In this document: positions 7,405 through 14,870 of the stretch, one piece after another
Position numbering within the stretch: position 1 is the stretch's first letter
Layout of the letters: every line of letters starts with the position of its first letter
Assembly: GCA_036675265.1 (NCBI GenBank)
Contig: JAKFFJ010000047.1
Location: 1 to 47,481 of the forward strand
From: CAMPJU01 sp036675265
GTDB taxonomy: Bacteria; Pseudomonadota; Gammaproteobacteria; Xanthomonadales; Xanthomonadaceae
Direction: 5' to 3'
DNA length: 47,481 nt
Position numbers and translations under genes: made by a program
Notes under the pieces: model-generated
What the model was told of the DNA's origin: nothing
Database searches by the model: none
Seen by the model: the letters and a program-made list of their open reading frames with translations, nothing else

Positions 7405-8046
7405 ATGATCCGCGTGTGTCTCGTCGACGACCAGACCCTGGTGCGCCAGGGCATCCGGTCGCTGCTGGCCCTGGCCGAGGGGGTCGAAGTGGTGGCGGAG
7501 GCTTCCGACGGCAAGCAGGCGGTCGAACTGATCCCGCAGGTGCGCCCGGACGTCGTCCTGATGGACATGCGCATGCCGATGATGTCCGGCCTGGAAGCAT
7601 TGCAGGCCCTGGCCCGCGCCGGCCACCTGCCACCCACGATCATCCTGACCACGTTCGACGACGACCAGCTGGTCCTGGCCGGGCTGAAGGCGGGCGCGAA
7701 GGGGTACCTGCTCAAGGACGTGTCGCTGGAGCAACTGGTGGGCGCGATCCAGACCGTCGCGGCCGGTGGCTCGCTGGTGCAGCCGGCCGTCACCCAGCGC
7801 CTGCTGTCCGGCCTGGAGCACATGCGCAACGATTTCGTGAGCCTGGACCGCCCCGATCCGCTGACGGACCGCGAGACCGAGATCCTGCGGCTGATGGCCT
7901 CGGGCTTCTCCAACAAGGAGATCGCCAATTCGCTCGGCGTGGCCGAAGGCACGATCAAGAACCATGTCTCCAACATCCTGAGCAAGCTGGGCGTGCGCGA
8001 CCGGACCCGGGCCGTCCTGAAGGCCTTCGAACTCCAGCTGGTCTGA
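7405..8046 (+). CDS. Response regulator, NarL/FixJ family
   Basis: 213-aa DNA-binding response regulator. The receiver domain (residues 1-120) has the acidic pair VDDQ at the start, phosphorylation site Asp54 (VLMDMRMP) and the conserved lysine in GYLLKDVS. The LuxR-type helix-turn-helix domain is at about 150-213 (LTDRETEILRLMASGFSNKE, then GTIKNHVSNILSKLGV). It is the expected partner of the kinase directly upstream. Translation is taken from ATG 7405; short upstream ATGs in the same region are in another frame. Confidence 0.93.
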   Translation: MIRVCLVDDQTLVRQGIRSLLALAEGVEVVAEASDGKQAVELIPQVRPDVVLMDMRMPMMSGLEALQALARAGHLPPTIILTTFDDDQLVLAGLKAGAKGYLLKDVSLEQLVGAIQTVAAGGSLVQPAVTQRLLSGLEHMRNDFVSLDRPDPLTDRETEILRLMASGFSNKEIANSLGVAEGTIKNHVSNILSKLGVRDRTRAVLKAFELQLV

Positions 8047-8056
8047 ATCCAGCCCT

Positions 8057-8072
8057 TGTGGGAGCCGGCACG
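8057..8072. repeat. Solitary half of a family A repeat
   Basis: TGTGGGAGCCGGCACG matches the outer half of family A but has no partner half within 100 bases. It lies 10 bases after the response regulator stop. It is probably a decayed copy. Confidence 0.6.
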
Positions 8073-8093
8073 CTTTTCCGACACTACCGGCCT

Positions 8094-8102
8094 TGCTACG
8101 AT
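8094..8102 (+). promoter_or_regulatory. Extended -10 promoter for the SRPBCC-alkA pair
   Basis: TGC-TACGAT on the plus strand, with predicted transcription start near 8109 and a leader of about 33 bases before ATG 8142. The decayed repeat at 8057-8072 occupies the -35 area, and no clear -35 hexamer is visible. Confidence 0.45.
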
Positions 8103-8141
8103 GATGGGTCTGCGCGCCCCGCCGGCGCTGGAGAAGCCTGA

Positions 8142-9302
8142 ATGACCCGTTTCATCGAGATCCTGATTGCCCTGGCGATCGTGGCCGTGCTGTTCCTCGT
8201 GGTGGGCCTCCTGCTGCCGTCCGAGCGCCACCTCACCGAGAGCGTCGAAACCAACCGCAAGATGACCATCGTGTACGACACGCTGAGCAGCATGCGGCGG
8301 TTCGACGACTGGAACCCCGTCGCGCTGCGCAGCATCCGCGAGAGCAGGCTCAGCGGCCCGGCCTCCGGCGAAGGCGCGACCTACGAATACGAGTCGAGCG
8401 ACGACCGCGTGGGCTCGGGCAGCTGGAAGATCGTCGAGGCGGTGCCGGGCGAGCGCATCGTGTACGAGATCGACAACAACCACCGTGGCGCCGAGAAGGT
8501 GATGACCATCACCCTCGAGCCCACCGGCCGCAACAACCGGAACGTCAAGATCACCCAGACCTACGACGTCGACTACGGCTGGAACATCCTGGGCCGCTAC
8601 GAGGGCCTGTACGTGTCCCGCAACGTCGGCGACAGCATGAAGATGGGCCTGACGCGCCTGGGCAACATGCTGGCGACCGTGCCGAACTTCGACTACGCGG
8701 TCATCGAGGAACAGCCGAGCATCGTCGAGCGCCCGGCGCGGAACGTGCTGTTCGTGCCATCGACCGTCAGCCGCGACAACGACGTCGTCCAGAACCAGAT
8801 GGCGACCAACAACCAGTGGATCCGCAAGGTCATGGAGGCCAACGGCCTCGAAGCCGCGGGCCCGCTGCAGGTGGTGACCGTCGAGTTCGGCAGCGAGAAC
8901 TACGCGTTCGAACTCGCCCAGCCGGTGCGCAAGGCCGGTAGCGGCCCCGCGGATGACGACGCCGACGCCGAGGATGCCGCGGCCGACGGCGAGGAAGGCG
9001 AGGCCACGGCCGATGAAGCCGTTGCCGCGGAAGAGGCGCCCGGGCCGGTCGTGGACGACGCGCCGATCAAGATCGCCCTGCAGGGCCCGGTCGAGTACCG
9101 GATGGTCGAGCACCACCAGGCGGCCACCACGTCGGTGGAAGGCCACATGGCGAACCTCCCGCGCTTCCGCGATGCGGTCCGTGCCTGGGCGCTGACCCGC
9201 GGCCACGAGACGACCGGCCGTCCGTACGAGGAGTGGGAAGCGGGCATCGCCGCGAGCTTCAGCGACGAAGGCGAGTTCGAGGTCTACTGGCCCATCAAGT
9301 AA
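8142..9302 (+). CDS. SRPBCC-domain protein fused to a GyrI-like effector-binding domain
   Basis: 386-aa protein with one N-terminal membrane anchor (residues 5-25, IEILIALAIVAVLFLVVGLL). An SRPBCC/polyketide-cyclase-like ligand-binding domain follows (about 30-170; the RFDDWNPV segment is typical of this group). The C-terminal part (about 185-386) looks like a GyrI/BmrR effector-binding domain. That domain is split by an acidic low-complexity insert at residues about 264-306 (Asp/Glu/Ala rich). No catalytic residues are evident, so ligand binding rather than catalysis is likely. The next gene starts 3 bases after the stop. Confidence 0.75.
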   Translation: MTRFIEILIALAIVAVLFLVVGLLLPSERHLTESVETNRKMTIVYDTLSSMRRFDDWNPVALRSIRESRLSGPASGEGATYEYESSDDRVGSGSWKIVEAVPGERIVYEIDNNHRGAEKVMTITLEPTGRNNRNVKITQTYDVDYGWNILGRYEGLYVSRNVGDSMKMGLTRLGNMLATVPNFDYAVIEEQPSIVERPARNVLFVPSTVSRDNDVVQNQMATNNQWIRKVMEANGLEAAGPLQVVTVEFGSENYAFELAQPVRKAGSGPADDDADAEDAAADGEEGEATADEAVAAEEAPGPVVDDAPIKIALQGPVEYRMVEHHQAATTSVEGHMANLPRFRDAVRAWALTRGHETTGRPYEEWEAGIAASFSDEGEFEVYWPIK

Positions 9303-9305
9303 CCG

Positions 9306-9968
9306 ATGCGCCACGTGCGCGGCTTTGACACCGATGCCGCGCACGCTTGGCTGGCCAAGCGCGACCGGAAGCTGGCGACGTGGATGCGCCGCATCGGGCC
9401 GATCGGTCCGGAGCCGCGCTGGCGGAAACCGTTCGACCCGGTCGATGCGCTGGCGCGCGCCATCCTGTACCAGCAGCTGTCGGGCAAGGCCGCGGCGACG
9501 ATCGTCGGTCGCGTGGAAGCCGCGATCGGCAGCGACCGCCTGCATTGCGACACGCTCGCGCGCTGCGACGATGGGGCCATTCGTGCCTGCGGCGTGTCCG
9601 GCAACAAGCTGCTGGCGCTGCGCGACCTGGCGCTGCGCGAGTCGCGCGGGGAGATTCCCTCGTTGCGCCGCATGGCGTCGATGGACGATGCCGCGATCAT
9701 CGATGCGCTGGTGCCGATCCGCGGCATTGGCCGCTGGACGGTCGAGATGATGCTGATGTTCCGGCTGGGCCGCCCGGACGTGCTGCCGGTGGACGACCTC
9801 GGCGTCCGCAAGGGCGCGCAACTGGTCGACCGTGCCGGGGCGTTGCCCACCCCGAAGGAACTGCTGGCCCGCGGCGAACGCTGGGGGCCGTACCGCACCT
9901 ACGCCAGCCTCTACCTCTGGCGCATCGCCGACGCCGACAGGACGCCCGTCAAGCGCTCCCAGGACTGA
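9306..9968 (+). CDS. DNA-3-methyladenine glycosylase, AlkA type
   Basis: 220-aa HhH-GPD base-excision glycosylase that removes alkylated bases. It has the FDPVDALARAILYQQLS helix (residues 43-59), the helix-hairpin-helix LVPIRGIGRWTVEMML (135-150) and the catalytic aspartate in DVLPVDDLG (Asp164 by comparison with AlkA). It lacks the N-terminal TBP-like domain of E. coli AlkA and so resembles the short single-domain AlkA proteins. No iron-sulphur cysteine cluster is present, which argues against MutY/Nth. The gene is co-transcribed with the SRPBCC gene and its last 20 bases overlap the convergent M15 peptidase gene. Confidence 0.88.
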   Translation: MRHVRGFDTDAAHAWLAKRDRKLATWMRRIGPIGPEPRWRKPFDPVDALARAILYQQLSGKAAATIVGRVEAAIGSDRLHCDTLARCDDGAIRACGVSGNKLLALRDLALRESRGEIPSLRRMASMDDAAIIDALVPIRGIGRWTVEMMLMFRLGRPDVLPVDDLGVRKGAQLVDRAGALPTPKELLARGERWGPYRTYASLYLWRIADADRTPVKRSQD

Positions 9969-10752
9969 AGCGCCAGTGCCAGGGTTCGTAGGCGATGCCG
10001 TGCGGGTTGCCGCGCGGATAGCTGAGCACGAAGCCGTCGGCCGCGGCGTTGTCGCGCAGCCACGCGAACGCCTCGGTTCCCTCGAACGTTTCCTCGGCCG
10101 GCGGCTCACCCGGCGTGCCGATGTCGAGCGCGCGCCCGGAATGGTGTTCGCTGAAGCCCGGCGCGGCGTTGACCCCGAGGATCGCGTCGATCGACTGGCC
10201 GCGCTCGAGCTTCCGCTCGAAGATGCCGAGCTGGTAGTCGTGGCTGCGGTAGCCCGAGATCGCTTCGAGCAGCACGCCATCGCGGTGCGCGGCGTACTGC
10301 AGGTGCCGCCACGCGCGCGCCGCGCCGGGGTCCAGCCAGAGCGGGCGGCGGAAGCGGTCGAACCCCGCCAACTGCAGCTGCAGCGGCTCGGCCACCAGCG
10401 CCAGGCCGGTGCGTTCGGCATACCCGTCGACATCCAGCCCCAGGGCTTCCAGCCGCGCCTCCAGGCCCGACAACGGCAACGTCCCGGCGGGACCCATGCG
10501 CGGGCGCGGGCCGTGGTGGGCGAGCGCGTCGAGTGCCTCGTCGATGCCGGGCTCGCGCGCCAGCGCCGGCACCAGGGCCACCAGGCCTTCGGGCAACTCG
10601 GCGGCCAGGTAGGTTCCGTCGCGCTTGCGCCGCAGCACCCAGTGCGCGCGCGCCAGCAGCCGCGCATCGCGGTTGGCCCGCGCGCGCAGCAGGCCGCCGG
10701 GCCAGAGTTCGATCTCCGGCGTGTTGACCATCAGCTGGGCACGCGGCTGCAT
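9949..10752 (-). CDS. M15 family (VanY/LdcB-like) D,D- or L,D-carboxypeptidase
   Basis: 267-aa protein with the M15 zinc signature: SGYRSHDYQ at residues 166-174, SEHHSGRALDIG at 201-212 (ligands His203 and Asp210) and PWHWRF with His259. These enzymes trim the C-terminal D-alanine from peptidoglycan peptides. The N-terminal 130 residues are not recognised. There is no signal peptide at the chosen ATG (10752) or at the internal ATG seven codons later, so the protein may be cytosolic (turnover of murein peptides) or exported by an unrecognised route. It is the last gene of a minus-strand group, separated from it by a family A repeat. Confidence 0.83.
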   Translation of the reverse strand: MQPRAQLMVNTPEIELWPGGLLRARANRDARLLARAHWVLRRKRDGTYLAAELPEGLVALVPALAREPGIDEALDALAHHGPRPRMGPAGTLPLSGLEARLEALGLDVDGYAERTGLALVAEPLQLQLAGFDRFRRPLWLDPGAARAWRHLQYAAHRDGVLLEAISGYRSHDYQLGIFERKLERGQSIDAILGVNAAPGFSEHHSGRALDIGTPGEPPAEETFEGTEAFAWLRDNAAADGFVLSYPRGNPHGIAYEPWHWRFSPGSA

Positions 10753-10768
10753 GGACGCAAGCGTACCG

Positions 10769-10820
10769 TGTGGGAGCCGCCAGGGCGGCGAAGCATTTCG
10801 CCGGCATGCCGGCTCCCACA
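10769..10820. repeat. Palindromic repeat, family A, upstream of the M15 peptidase
   Basis: TGTGGGAGCCGCCAGGGCGG, then CGAAGCATTTCG, then GCCGGCATGCCGGC ending GGCTCCCACA. The inner palindromes are in the reverse order to the 6049 copy, so this copy is in the opposite orientation. It fills most of the 80-bp gap between two minus-strand genes. Confidence 0.92.
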
Positions 10821-10832
10821 GGGTGTTGGCGG

Positions 10833-11411
10833 TCAGCGGCGGGGTGCGGTGGCGCGCAGGTGGTCCAGCAGCGCCTGCGGCTGGCGGGGCTGCAGCAGCA
10901 GCCCGTAGCCCTGCGTGGTCGGCACCCAGGCCACCCGCGGGCCGCCGCCCATCGCGACCAGCGCCTTCTCGCGGTTGCGCAGGCGGAACCAGCCGCTGCG
11001 GAAGCCAGGCACCGACGTGCCGTTGCTCTTGTACGTCGGCTTCAGGTGGGTGTGTTCGTCGAGGTTCACCACGCGGGCCTCGTCGAGCCGCACCTGTGCC
11101 CAGCCCAGCCGGCGCTTGTAGAACGTGGTCGCGACTTCCACGCCATCGGCATCCACCGTGATCCGGTGCCGGCGCATCGCCCGGTCGACGGCGAAGGCGA
11201 TGGCGCCGCAGAGCAGGGCGACGCCCGCGAGGGTGACGCCGATGGTCAGGGGTTCGTTGCCGGCGATCAGGTCCTTCGGTCCTTCGCCCATGTAGGCGAA
11301 GCCGAGTGCGATGCCGGTGATCGCGACGGGGAGCACCGTCGTCAGCCCGAGCAGCCAGGCACGCGCGCCGCTCGAGGCCGGTTCCAGTTGCCAGGGCGCC
11401 CGGTCCATCAT
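10833..11411 (-). CDS. Membrane protein with PH-like domain
   Basis: 192-aa protein with two transmembrane helices (about residues 18-40 and 50-72, separated by a short GEGPKDLIAG loop). They are followed by a cytoplasmic beta-rich domain resembling bacterial pleckstrin-homology proteins (RRHRITVDADGVEVATTF, then VRLDEARVVNLDE). No catalytic motif is seen. The ATG at 11411 overlaps the stop of the hydrolase gene by 4 bases (ATGA). It is part of the SPFH operon, so a membrane-organising role is possible, but this is inference. Confidence 0.68.
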   Translation of the reverse strand: MMDRAPWQLEPASSGARAWLLGLTTVLPVAITGIALGFAYMGEGPKDLIAGNEPLTIGVTLAGVALLCGAIAFAVDRAMRRHRITVDADGVEVATTFYKRRLGWAQVRLDEARVVNLDEHTHLKPTYKSNGTSVPGFRSGWFRLRNREKALVAMGGGPRVAWVPTTQGYGLLLQPRQPQALLDHLRATAPRR

Positions 11412-12745
11412 CGGCCGGCCTGCGCGTGGATCCACGCGGCGATGTCGCCCACCAGCTTCGCGTCGACATGCCCGGGTTGCTGGTATTCGGCCAGGTTGCC
11501 GGGGCCTTCGCCGGCAATGCCCAGGTGGTTCAGCGCGGGATAGTGGTGCAGCGTGGCGCGTGGGTCGCCTGGAAATGCCGCTTGCCACAGGGCCCAGTCC
11601 GCCGCGACGACCTGGATGTCGCGACCGCCCTGCAACAGCAGCAGCGGCACGGTCGTCGCGCGCGCGTCGGCGACCGGGTCCACCGCCTCGAACGCGCGCC
11701 AGTAACCTGCCGGAAGCCCCATCGGGCTGTCGGCGACTGCCACGTCCGCGGCGCCCCGCACGGCGTCGACCTGGGCCTGGAGCCGGTCGAGGTGCGCCTG
11801 CTCGGCGGGATCGATCGAACCGTCCAGCCCGACCAGGGCGTGGTTCTGTTCCAGCAGCAGGTCGAGCAGGGGACGGGCGGGTGCCGCGAACATCACCAGG
11901 CCCGCCACCCCGCCCGACTGCGCGGCGATGCGTGGCGCCAGCATGGCGCCCTGGCTGTGGCCCAGCACGTACACGCGCGCCGGGTCGATGCCGGCGACCT
12001 CGCGCAGCGCCGCGACCGCGGCCACCGCGTCATCGGTGGTCTCGTCGTCCATGTCGAAATCGCCGCCTGCGAAATCCTGGGGTCGTGCCTTGGTGCGCTT
12101 CTCGTAGCGCAGCACCGCGATGCCTTCGGCGGCCAGGCCGTGCGCGATGTCGAGGAACGGGCGGTTCGGGCCGATGGTCTCGTCGCGGTCGTGCGGGCCT
12201 GAGCCGTGCACGAGGACGACGGCGGGGACCGGTGCCGACGCCGACGCGCCGTCGGGCATGGCGAGCGTCCCGGGCAGGCCCGCGACCTCGAACGCGCGCT
12301 CGCTGAAACCCGCGTCGGCTGCCGGCGGGGCGGCGGGCGGCGGAGGCGCCGGCTGGACCAGGAAACCGGCGACCTTGCCGTCGTCCTGCACGGCCACCTT
12401 GGCCACCAGGGCAGCGTTTGCGTAATGCAACGGCACGACCACAAGGCGCACCGCGCCCTGCGCGTCCACCGTCGCAGCGCCGCGGCCCGTGGCCGGGCCC
12501 GCCTGGTTTGGCAGCGATTCCCAGACGGCCTGCAGCTTGTCGGCAGGCACGGCCTGCGCCATCTGCGGCGTGAACAGCGCCTCGGCAGCGGCGAACCGAC
12601 CCGCGTCGAGGTGGTCGAGCAGCGCCGTGGCGACGGCCACGGCATCGCCTGGCGCGTCGTCCTGCGGCGCGGCATGCACCGCGAACGTCGCGGCCGCCAC
12701 GAGGCACAGCGCGCCGAACCGGCGCAGGAACACAGGCATCTCCAT
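11408..12745 (-). CDS. Secreted alpha/beta hydrolase with N-terminal DUF3887-like domain
   Basis: 445-aa exported hydrolase. A signal peptide spans residues 1-26 (ends FAVHAA). A DUF3887-like domain follows (about 33-130), then a Pro/Ala linker and an alpha/beta hydrolase domain. The latter shows the oxyanion stretch VLVHGSGPHDRDE, the nucleophile elbow GHSQGA with Ser264, the acid in LLLQGGRDIQV and the histidine in YPALNHLG. The substrate is unknown; relatives are called dienelactone hydrolase-like. The ATG at 12745 has AGGAG eight bases upstream. A GTG six bases earlier is too close to that site. It begins 2 bases after the stop of the ribbon-helix-helix gene. Confidence 0.87.
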   Translation of the reverse strand: MEMPVFLRRFGALCLVAAATFAVHAAPQDDAPGDAVAVATALLDHLDAGRFAAAEALFTPQMAQAVPADKLQAVWESLPNQAGPATGRGAATVDAQGAVRLVVVPLHYANAALVAKVAVQDDGKVAGFLVQPAPPPPAAPPAADAGFSERAFEVAGLPGTLAMPDGASASAPVPAVVLVHGSGPHDRDETIGPNRPFLDIAHGLAAEGIAVLRYEKRTKARPQDFAGGDFDMDDETTDDAVAAVAALREVAGIDPARVYVLGHSQGAMLAPRIAAQSGGVAGLVMFAAPARPLLDLLLEQNHALVGLDGSIDPAEQAHLDRLQAQVDAVRGAADVAVADSPMGLPAGYWRAFEAVDPVADARATTVPLLLLQGGRDIQVVAADWALWQAAFPGDPRATLHHYPALNHLGIAGEGPGNLAEYQQPGHVDAKLVGDIAAWIHAQAGR

Positions 12746-12747
12746 GG

Positions 12748-12930
12748 TCACGTCTCCTTCCGGTCCTTGCCGGCGCCTGCATCAGGCAACCGGCCTGCCT
12801 TGCGCAGCGCATCGCGCAGCACGTACTCGATCTGGGCGTTGAGGCTGCGCAGCTCGTCGTCGGCCCACCGCTGCGCTGCCGAGAGGATCTCGGCGTTGAT
12901 GCGCAGCGGGTAGGCCTTCTTCTCGGTCAT
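12748..12930 (-). CDS. Arc-like ribbon-helix-helix DNA-binding protein
   Basis: 60-aa protein with the ribbon-helix-helix pattern: beta strand KAYPLRIN (residues 5-12), helix A EILSAAQRWADDELRS (14-29) and helix B LNAQIEYVLRDALRKAG (30-46). Such proteins bind palindromic operators as dimers. It lies between the SPFH gene and the hydrolase in one operon. A perfect 23-bp palindrome sits just upstream of the operon and is the obvious candidate operator (inference). There is no toxin gene beside it, so a toxin-antitoxin role is not supported. Confidence 0.82.
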   Translation of the reverse strand: MTEKKAYPLRINAEILSAAQRWADDELRSLNAQIEYVLRDALRKAGRLPDAGAGKDRKET

Positions 12931-12955
12931 GGTGCAGGAGCGGCGCAAGCCGCGA

Positions 12956-13819
12956 TCAGTACAACGTGCCGGCGTTGACGATCGGCTGCGTCGAGCGGTC
13001 GCCGCACAGCACCACCAGCAGGTTGCTGACCATCGCGGCCTTGCGCTCCTCGTCCAGGTGCACCACGCCGTTCTTCTGCAGTTCCTGCAACGCCATCTCG
13101 ACCATGCCGACCGCGCCGGCGACGATCCGCGTGCGCGCCGCGATCACCGCGTTGGCCTGCTGGCGCTGCAGCATCGCGCTGGCGATTTCCGGCGCGTAGG
13201 CCAGGTGGCTGATCCGTGCGTCGATCACGTCCACGCCAGCCTCGGTCAGGCGCTCGTCGAGCTGCTGCTTGAGCTTCTCGCTGATCTCGGTCGGATGGCT
13301 GCGCAACGAGACCTGGCCGTCCTCGTGCTGGTCGTACGGGTAGGCCGTGGCCATGGCGCGCAGCGCGGCCTCGGACTGGATGTGCACGAAGCTTTCGTAG
13401 TCGTCGACGTTGAACACCGCCTCGGCGGAATCCACGACCCGCCACACGATCACCGCGGCGATCTCGATGGGGCTGCCGTCCAGTTCGTTGACCTTGAGCT
13501 TGCCGCTCTCGAAGTTGCGCACGCGCAGCGACACCTTGCGCTTGCTGAAGAACGGGTTGTTCCAGCGCAGCCCGTTCTCCTTGACCGTGCCGACATAGCG
13601 CCCGAACAGGCTGACGACCGCGGCCTGGTTCGGTTCGACCATGTACAGGCCGATCATCAGGAACACGGCGAACATGCCGACGAGGATTCCGCCGAACAGC
13701 AGGCCGAGCGCATCGCCGCGCACGCCCGTGATGAACATCCAGACGCCGGCGCCGGCGATCGCCAGGAACAGCAGCAGCATCGGGATGCCTGCCCAGGACC
13801 GAATCGGGTTCTCTTTCAT
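12956..13819 (-). CDS. SPFH/Band-7/PHB domain membrane protein
   Basis: 287-aa SPFH-family protein. Two hydrophobic helices are at residues about 10-30 and 35-57, followed by the SPFH core (VEPNQAAVVSLFGRYVGTVK near 60-80, NELDGSPIEIAAVIVWRVVD near 110-130, AMATAYPYD near 155). A coiled-coil region (EISEKLKQQLDERLTEAGV) and an Ala/Val-rich end follow. Such proteins form large membrane rings and organise microdomains or proteases. The ATG at 13819 has GGGAGGGG about 6 bases upstream. It is the first gene of a four-gene group (SPFH, Arc-like, hydrolase, PH-like protein). Confidence 0.9.
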   Translation of the reverse strand: MKENPIRSWAGIPMLLLFLAIAGAGVWMFITGVRGDALGLLFGGILVGMFAVFLMIGLYMVEPNQAAVVSLFGRYVGTVKENGLRWNNPFFSKRKVSLRVRNFESGKLKVNELDGSPIEIAAVIVWRVVDSAEAVFNVDDYESFVHIQSEAALRAMATAYPYDQHEDGQVSLRSHPTEISEKLKQQLDERLTEAGVDVIDARISHLAYAPEIASAMLQRQQANAVIAARTRIVAGAVGMVEMALQELQKNGVVHLDEERKAAMVSNLLVVLCGDRSTQPIVNAGTLY

Positions 13820-13863
13820 TGCTACCCCTCCCTTGCGCCGGGACCTCCCGGCGACCACGAAAT

Positions 13864-13886
13864 AGTGATATCAAATTGATATCACT
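13864..13886. promoter_or_regulatory. Perfect 23-bp palindrome, candidate operator of the SPFH operon
   Basis: Arms AGTGATATCAA and TTGATATCACT flank a single A. The site is AT-rich in a GC-rich region. On the minus strand it overlaps a plausible promoter (TTGCAA, about 18-base spacer, TATCAC) and lies 45 bases upstream of the SPFH start. A ribbon-helix-helix protein is encoded in the same operon. Confidence 0.7.
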
Positions 13887-13915
13887 TGTTGCAAGGCTTT
13901 CCCGACGGACGGCGC

Positions 13916-14848
13916 CTAGGGGTCCGGCTTGAGCAACAGCAAGGGCGCAGGCCGGAACTCGCCCGTGGCGTAGAGCGCGTGCCCCTGGGCCGACCAGGCG
14001 ATCGCCTCGGCCTGGGGGAGCAGGGTGAGGTCGTGGACCACCGGCTGGCGACCCACCGCCCGGCCCCAGGGCCCGGCCCCGCGGGCATAGAACAGCACCT
14101 CGTCGTAGGTGAGCACCGCCAGCGTCCGGCCGTCCGGCGAGAGGTCGGCGCCCGTGACCTGTCCCCGCAGCCGCGCGCCCTCCGGGTCGTCGCGGCGCTG
14201 GGTGGCCGTCGCCCGCGGCACGCCCGCCAGCGTCCCGATGCGTTCGGCGACCTGCACCGCGTGCGTGCCGGGCCGTAGCGGGACGGCGAACAGCTCCGCG
14301 GGATTGCGCCGCTTGGAGACCAGCAGCACCCGGCCGCCCGCGGCATCGACGGCGATCGCCTCGCAATCGCGCGGGCCGTCGGGCCAGCGGAACGCGACGG
14401 ACCAGGCCGGACGCACGCGCGCACCGTCGTCGAGCGCAGGCTCCCGGATGGCATGCAGCTGGAGCGTGTGCCGCAACCCGCCATTGTCCCCGGTGTCGGC
14501 GACCAGCAGGTAGTGGCTCCCGTCCGCTTCGAACGCGGCCAGGTCCTCCCAGTCCGTGTTGACCGCACCGTCGACCTCGATGGACGCGTGGTGCTGGCCC
14601 CGCGTGCCGATGGCATGCAGCGTCGCGCCGTTGCCGCCGTCGTTGATGGCCCACAGCACGTCGTCATGGACGCGCGATGCCGCCAGGCCGCTGACCTCGT
14701 CCAGCCGCGGGTCCATCAGCAGGCCCGACAGCTGCGCGAACGGCTGCGGCGACAACGCGCAGCCCGCGGCCAGCAGGACGAGCAGCGCGGCACCGATCCG
14801 TACGCCGGACGGCAGCGGTGCGACAACGGCAGGAGCGGGCGGGTGCAT
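13916..14848 (-). CDS. Putative beta-propeller lipoprotein, unknown function
   Basis: 310-aa exported protein. The N-terminal hydrophobic stretch ends in the lipobox LLAAGC (Cys about residue 30). The rest has repeated short strands with D/G-rich turns (DEVSGLAASRVHDDVLWAINDGGNG, LLVADTGDNGG, GADLSPDGRTLAVLTYDEVLFY) like a six- or seven-bladed propeller of the esterase-like/SdiA-regulated kind. No catalytic motif is certain. The start codon is only 22 bases from that of purT on the other strand. A TATCCT -10-like hexamer sits six bases before the ATG, so the mRNA may be leaderless. Confidence 0.75.
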   Translation of the reverse strand: MHPPAPAVVAPLPSGVRIGAALLVLLAAGCALSPQPFAQLSGLLMDPRLDEVSGLAASRVHDDVLWAINDGGNGATLHAIGTRGQHHASIEVDGAVNTDWEDLAAFEADGSHYLLVADTGDNGGLRHTLQLHAIREPALDDGARVRPAWSVAFRWPDGPRDCEAIAVDAAGGRVLLVSKRRNPAELFAVPLRPGTHAVQVAERIGTLAGVPRATATQRRDDPEGARLRGQVTGADLSPDGRTLAVLTYDEVLFYARGAGPWGRAVGRQPVVHDLTLLPQAEAIAWSAQGHALYATGEFRPAPLLLLKPDP

Positions 14849-14854
14849 CCGCTG

Positions 14855-14864
14855 AGGATAAACT
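14855..14864. promoter_or_regulatory. Overlapping divergent -10 elements of purT and the propeller lipoprotein
   Basis: The 22-bp gap contains TAAACT on the plus strand (14859-14864) and TATCCT on the minus strand (14860-14855), sharing bases. Each lies six bases before its own ATG, so transcription would begin at or next to the start codon. Any -35 contact falls inside the opposite gene. Confidence 0.45.
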
Positions 14865-14870
14865 GCCCGG

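Noticed and set aside
6150..10667. A single 1505-codon open frame on the minus strand across five plus-strand genes and the end of the M15 gene
   Set aside because: It is antisense to clearly coding kinase, regulator, SRPBCC and alkA genes, and its translation is low-complexity and matches nothing. Long spurious frames are expected at this GC content.
12748..12930. Antitoxin of a toxin-antitoxin pair
   Set aside because: The neighbours are an SPFH protein and a large secreted hydrolase; no small toxin-like gene is adjacent.
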